A stretch of DNA of 9,227 bases from an alpha proteobacterium 3107 (GTDB lineage Bacteria; Pseudomonadota; Alphaproteobacteria; Rhodobacterales; Rhodobacteraceae). The stretch covers positions 1-9,227 of the forward strand of contig JPPB01000300.1 in the NCBI GenBank assembly GCA_001483205.1, read 5' to 3'. Made by a program: the position numbers and the translations under genes. Positions 6,996 to 9,227 of this stretch are shown here, one piece after another (position 1 is the first letter of the stretch; the number at the start of each line of letters is the position of its first letter). The notes beneath the pieces are model-generated. The model did not search any database and was not told the origin of the DNA. It saw only the letters and a list, made by a program, of their open reading frames with translations.

Positions 6996-7172
6996 ATGAT
7001 CACCGTGTCTGACTGGATCACACTGGGCGGAATCGTTGTGATTCTGGTCTTTCTGTGGAACTTGCAGAGAGATTTGCACAGATACATCGCTGACCTGCGC
7101 GAGCGCATGGCACGGCTTGAAGGCCTGTTTGAAGGGTTCACCGGCAAAGCGCGACAGAAAGACGCTCTGTGA
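6996..7172 (+). CDS. Small membrane protein with a C-terminal coiled coil, function unknown
   Basis: This 58-residue open frame starts at ATG 6996 with GGAGG (6981-6985) ten nt upstream. Residues 7-24 (WITLGGIVVILVFLWNLQ) form one membrane span, followed by a basic, amphipathic helix (RDLHRYIADLRERMARLEG, 25-43) with leucine/isoleucine spacing suited to a short coiled coil, and a basic tail. I recognise this general type, a membrane anchor followed by DLRERMARLEG, as a common class of hypothetical proteins, but know no function. The frame is open further upstream to 6909, but those codons fall in the AT-rich promoter DNA and lack a ribosome site. It lies between the exporter and smc, and 202 bp before the latter. 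The strong ribosome site and promoter argue that it is real. Confidence 0.75.
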   Translation: MITVSDWITLGGIVVILVFLWNLQRDLHRYIADLRERMARLEGLFEGFTGKARQKDAL

Positions 7173-7237
7173 CCAGAGGCGTTCCACCGGTCGGGATCAG
7201 GGCCGGGGCGCACAGCCGAAATTCAGTCGTCAGACCC

Positions 7238-7266
7238 TGAAACCGGCCATATATCGGCACTATATT
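7238..7266 (+). promoter_or_regulatory. Possible promoter of smc
   Basis: TGAAAC (7238-7243) and TATATT (7261-7266) are 17 bp apart. The -10 is good and the -35 poor. It would give a leader of about 100 nt before smc. Several other AT-rich hexamers nearby (for example TATGAG, 7292-7297) could serve instead, so the exact site is uncertain. Confidence 0.25.
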
Positions 7267-7274
7267 GTGGATAA
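7266..7274 (-). promoter_or_regulatory. Perfect DnaA box upstream of smc
   Basis: The minus strand reads TTATCCACA, the strict consensus of the DnaA-binding 9-mer. It sits in AT-rich DNA, touches the possible smc -10 box, and partly overlaps a wide dyad ATATTG (7262-7267) / CAATAT (7289-7294). One box is not an origin; a regulatory site for smc is the more natural reading. Confidence 0.5.
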
Positions 7275-7362
7275 TCGCCAAATATACGCAATATGAGGGG
7301 TTGAAGCATTGACTTGAGCCGCCAACCACCCGAAAGATTGCCCAGGAGGCAGGAATCACATC

Positions 7363-7367
7363 GGGAG
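7363..7367 (+). promoter_or_regulatory. Ribosome binding site that sets the TTG start of smc
   Basis: GGGAG lies seven nt before TTG 7375. In this frame the only stop upstream is TGA at 7315-7317, and no ATG or GTG occurs between it and the TTG. A stronger AGGAGG at 7344-7349 is 25 nt from the TTG and has no usual start codon at proper distance. Confidence 0.6.
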
Positions 7368-7374
7368 CGCATCC

Positions 7375-9227
7375 TTGCGGTTTTCGCGGCTCAGGCTGAA
7401 CGGCTTCAAGAGTTTCGTTGATCCGACCGATCTGGTGATCAGGGACGGGCTGACCGGTGTTGTCGGCCCCAACGGGTGCGGCAAATCCAACCTGCTGGAG
7501 GCCCTGCGCTGGGTCATGGGCGAAAACCGCCCGACCGCGATGCGCGGCGACGGGATGGAGGACGTGATCTTTACCGGGGCCGCGACGCGCCCGGCCCGCA
7601 GCTTTGCCGAAGTGGTGGTGCAGATCGACAATTCCGCGCGGCTTGCGCCTGTGGGCTTCAACGACCGGGATACGCTCGAGATCGTCCGCCGGGTCACGCG
7701 GGACGCGGGGTCGGCCTATAAGGTCAACACCAGAGACGCCCGTGCCCGCGATGTGCAGATGCTGTTCGCCGATGCCTCGACCGGCGCGCATTCCCCGGCG
7801 CTGGTCCGTCAGGGTCAGATTTCCGAGCTGATCAACGCCCGACCCCGGTCGCGGCGGCGTATTCTGGAGGAAGCCGCGGGCATATCCGGCCTGTATCAGC
7901 GGCGCCACGAGGCGGAACTGAAGCTGAAAGGCGCAGAGACCAACCTCGCCCGCGTTGATGATGTGCTCGAACAGCTTGCGGGCCAGCTTGCGCAACTGGC
8001 CCGGCAGGCGCGCCAGGCGGCCCGTTACCGCACAATCGGGGACAAGATCAGGCAAGCAGAGGGGGCGTTGCTCTATTGCCGCTGGAAAGAGGCAGAGGTG
8101 GCGCGGCTGGCGGTGGCGGCGGGCCTGACGGAGCGCATCACCGTTGCATCAGTGGCGGAACGCGCCGCGCGGGGGGCGACCCAGGCGCGGGAAGAGGCAG
8201 AGGCGAAACTGCCGCCACTGCGCGAAGAGGAAACCGTTGCCGCCGCCGTTCTGCAACGCCTGCATGTCCGCCGCGATATGCTGGCCGAGCAGGAAAGCCG
8301 CGCGCGACAGGCCATCGGAACGCTCAAATCCCGGATCGATCAGTTGTCCCGCGATATGGAGCGCGAGGCAGGTCTCAACCGGGACGCGGGCGAAACCATT
8401 GACCGGCTGGAGCAGGAACAGGCCCGGCTGCGGGCGGCGGCAGAAGGACATGATGACAGGCTCACCGCCGCCGGAGAAGAGGCGCAGGCGGCCGCGCGCC
8501 TTCTGTCCGAGCGGGAAACCGCCCTTGACCGGGTGACAGAGGATGTGGCCCGTCTTGTGGCCCGCCATCAGTCAACCCATCGTCTGCTGGCCGACAGCCG
8601 CGCGACAGTTGCGAAAAGTGCCGCCGAAGCTGCCCGTGCCCGTGAGGCGGCGGAAGGGGTCAGGGCCACGCTTGATAAGGCGAAGGCCGATCTGGAGGCC
8701 GCGACCCATGCCCGGACAGCGGCGGCGGACAGGGCCGGGCGCGCCGATGAAGCGCTGGCGGCGGCAGAGGCGGCCTGCGTGGAAGCGCGCGCCCGCGAGG
8801 GGGACGCCCGTGCCGAAAGATCACAGGCCGAGGGCGAGATCAGCGCGCTGCGGGCCGAGGTTCTGGCCCTGACCAGGCTGGTGGAGCGGGATGCCGTCGG
8901 CGGTGATCAGGTGCTGGATGCTATTAGGGCCGAACCGGGGTATGAAAAGGCGCTGGGGGCGGCATTGGCTGATGACCTGCACGCGCCGCAGGTGATGGCT
9001 GAGGCGGGCGATGTAACGGGCGACATGGCGTCCGGCTGGGTGTCACTGCCCGAATATGACAGCCCGCCCCCGTTGCCCGAGGGGGTCGTGCCGTTGGGCG
9101 ATCATGTGAGTGCGCCGGATGTTCTGGCCCGGCGCATGGGGCAGATCGGGCTGGTGGATGCCGCCGACGGGCCGCGCTTGCAGGCCGGTCTGACCCCCGG
9201 CCAGCGGCTGGTCAGCCGGGACGGGGG
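7375..9227 (+). CDS. smc: Chromosome segregation protein SMC (3' end cut by window)
   Basis: SMC is the ATPase of bacterial condensin; dimers with ScpA and ScpB compact and align newly replicated chromosome arms. The window holds the first 617 codons of a protein usually about 1150 residues long. The N-terminal head starts RFSRLRLNGFKSFVDPTD, and Walker A is GPNGCGKSN (31-39), in the SMC rather than RecN or Rad50 style. RQGQISELI (145-153) is the Q-loop region, followed by RRRILEEAAGISGLYQRR. Residues from about 165 to 500 are rich in Ala, Glu, Arg and Leu with no Pro-rich breaks, typical of the first coiled-coil arm. Near residue 518 PGYEKALGAALADDLHAP opens the hinge domain. The signature motif and Walker B belong to the missing C-terminal head. 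The start is TTG; I checked the frame codon by codon to the window end and found no stop or frameshift. Confidence 0.97.
   Translation, partial: MRFSRLRLNGFKSFVDPTDLVIRDGLTGVVGPNGCGKSNLLEALRWVMGENRPTAMRGDGMEDVIFTGAATRPARSFAEVVVQIDNSARLAPVGFNDRDTLEIVRRVTRDAGSAYKVNTRDARARDVQMLFADASTGAHSPALVRQGQISELINARPRSRRRILEEAAGISGLYQRRHEAELKLKGAETNLARVDDVLEQLAGQLAQLARQARQAARYRTIGDKIRQAEGALLYCRWKEAEVARLAVAAGLTERITVASVAERAARGATQAREEAEAKLPPLREEETVAAAVLQRLHVRRDMLAEQESRARQAIGTLKSRIDQLSRDMEREAGLNRDAGETIDRLEQEQARLRAAAEGHDDRLTAAGEEAQAAARLLSERETALDRVTEDVARLVARHQSTHRLLADSRATVAKSAAEAARAREAAEGVRATLDKAKADLEAATHARTAAADRAGRADEALAAAEAACVEARAREGDARAERSQAEGEISALRAEVLALTRLVERDAVGGDQVLDAIRAEPGYEKALGAALADDLHAPQVMAEAGDVTGDMASGWVSLPEYDSPPPLPEGVVPLGDHVSAPDVLARRMGQIGLVDAADGPRLQAGLTPGQRLVSRDG

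Noticed and set aside
7200..7300. A replication origin
   Set aside because: There is only one DnaA box and no box cluster, iterons or replication genes nearby; a regulatory site for smc is simpler.
7138..8055. A 305-codon minus-strand frame over the start of smc
   Set aside because: It runs through the intergenic leader and the strongly conserved SMC head and yields no recognisable domain.

Overview
The window reads as ordinary chromosome of a high-GC alphaproteobacterium, most likely of the Rhodobacteraceae. That placement rests on inference from protein style: a DUF2927 protein, the short (577-residue) form of IlvD, and an SMC that begins directly with its head-domain strand. No rRNA, tRNA, CRISPR array, prophage or intact transposon is visible.

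Layout, left to right. Positions 1-867 (+) hold the 3' part of a DUF2927 gene cut by the window edge. Positions 868-1150 lie between two convergent genes and hold a diverged inverted repeat of about 210 bp with a terminator-like hairpin in each direction. Positions 1151-2884 (-) hold ilvD, for branched-chain amino acid and pantothenate precursor synthesis. A compact divergent promoter region (2885-3000) separates it from a CPBP-family intramembrane protease (3001-3903, +). Next come accD (3999-4904, acetyl-CoA carboxylase beta subunit) and folC (4901-6175, folylpolyglutamate/dihydrofolate synthase), overlapping by GTGA and almost certainly one operon. A LysE/RhtB-type exporter follows (6242-6865), then an AT-rich patch, a 58-residue membrane/coiled-coil protein (6996-7172), an AT-rich leader with a perfect DnaA box, and smc (7375 to the window end), which starts at TTG.

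Most of the window is housekeeping metabolism (amino acids, fatty acids, folate) next to chromosome organisation (SMC). I do not see a new defence or mobile system. The signals worth following are in the intergenic DNA: the terminator-bearing inverted repeat at 900-1109; palindromes that coincide with the predicted promoters of accD and ilvD; the DnaA box in front of smc; and the small membrane protein with its AT-rich promoter. All promoter, operator and terminator calls come from reading the sequence by eye and have not been tested against other genomes.
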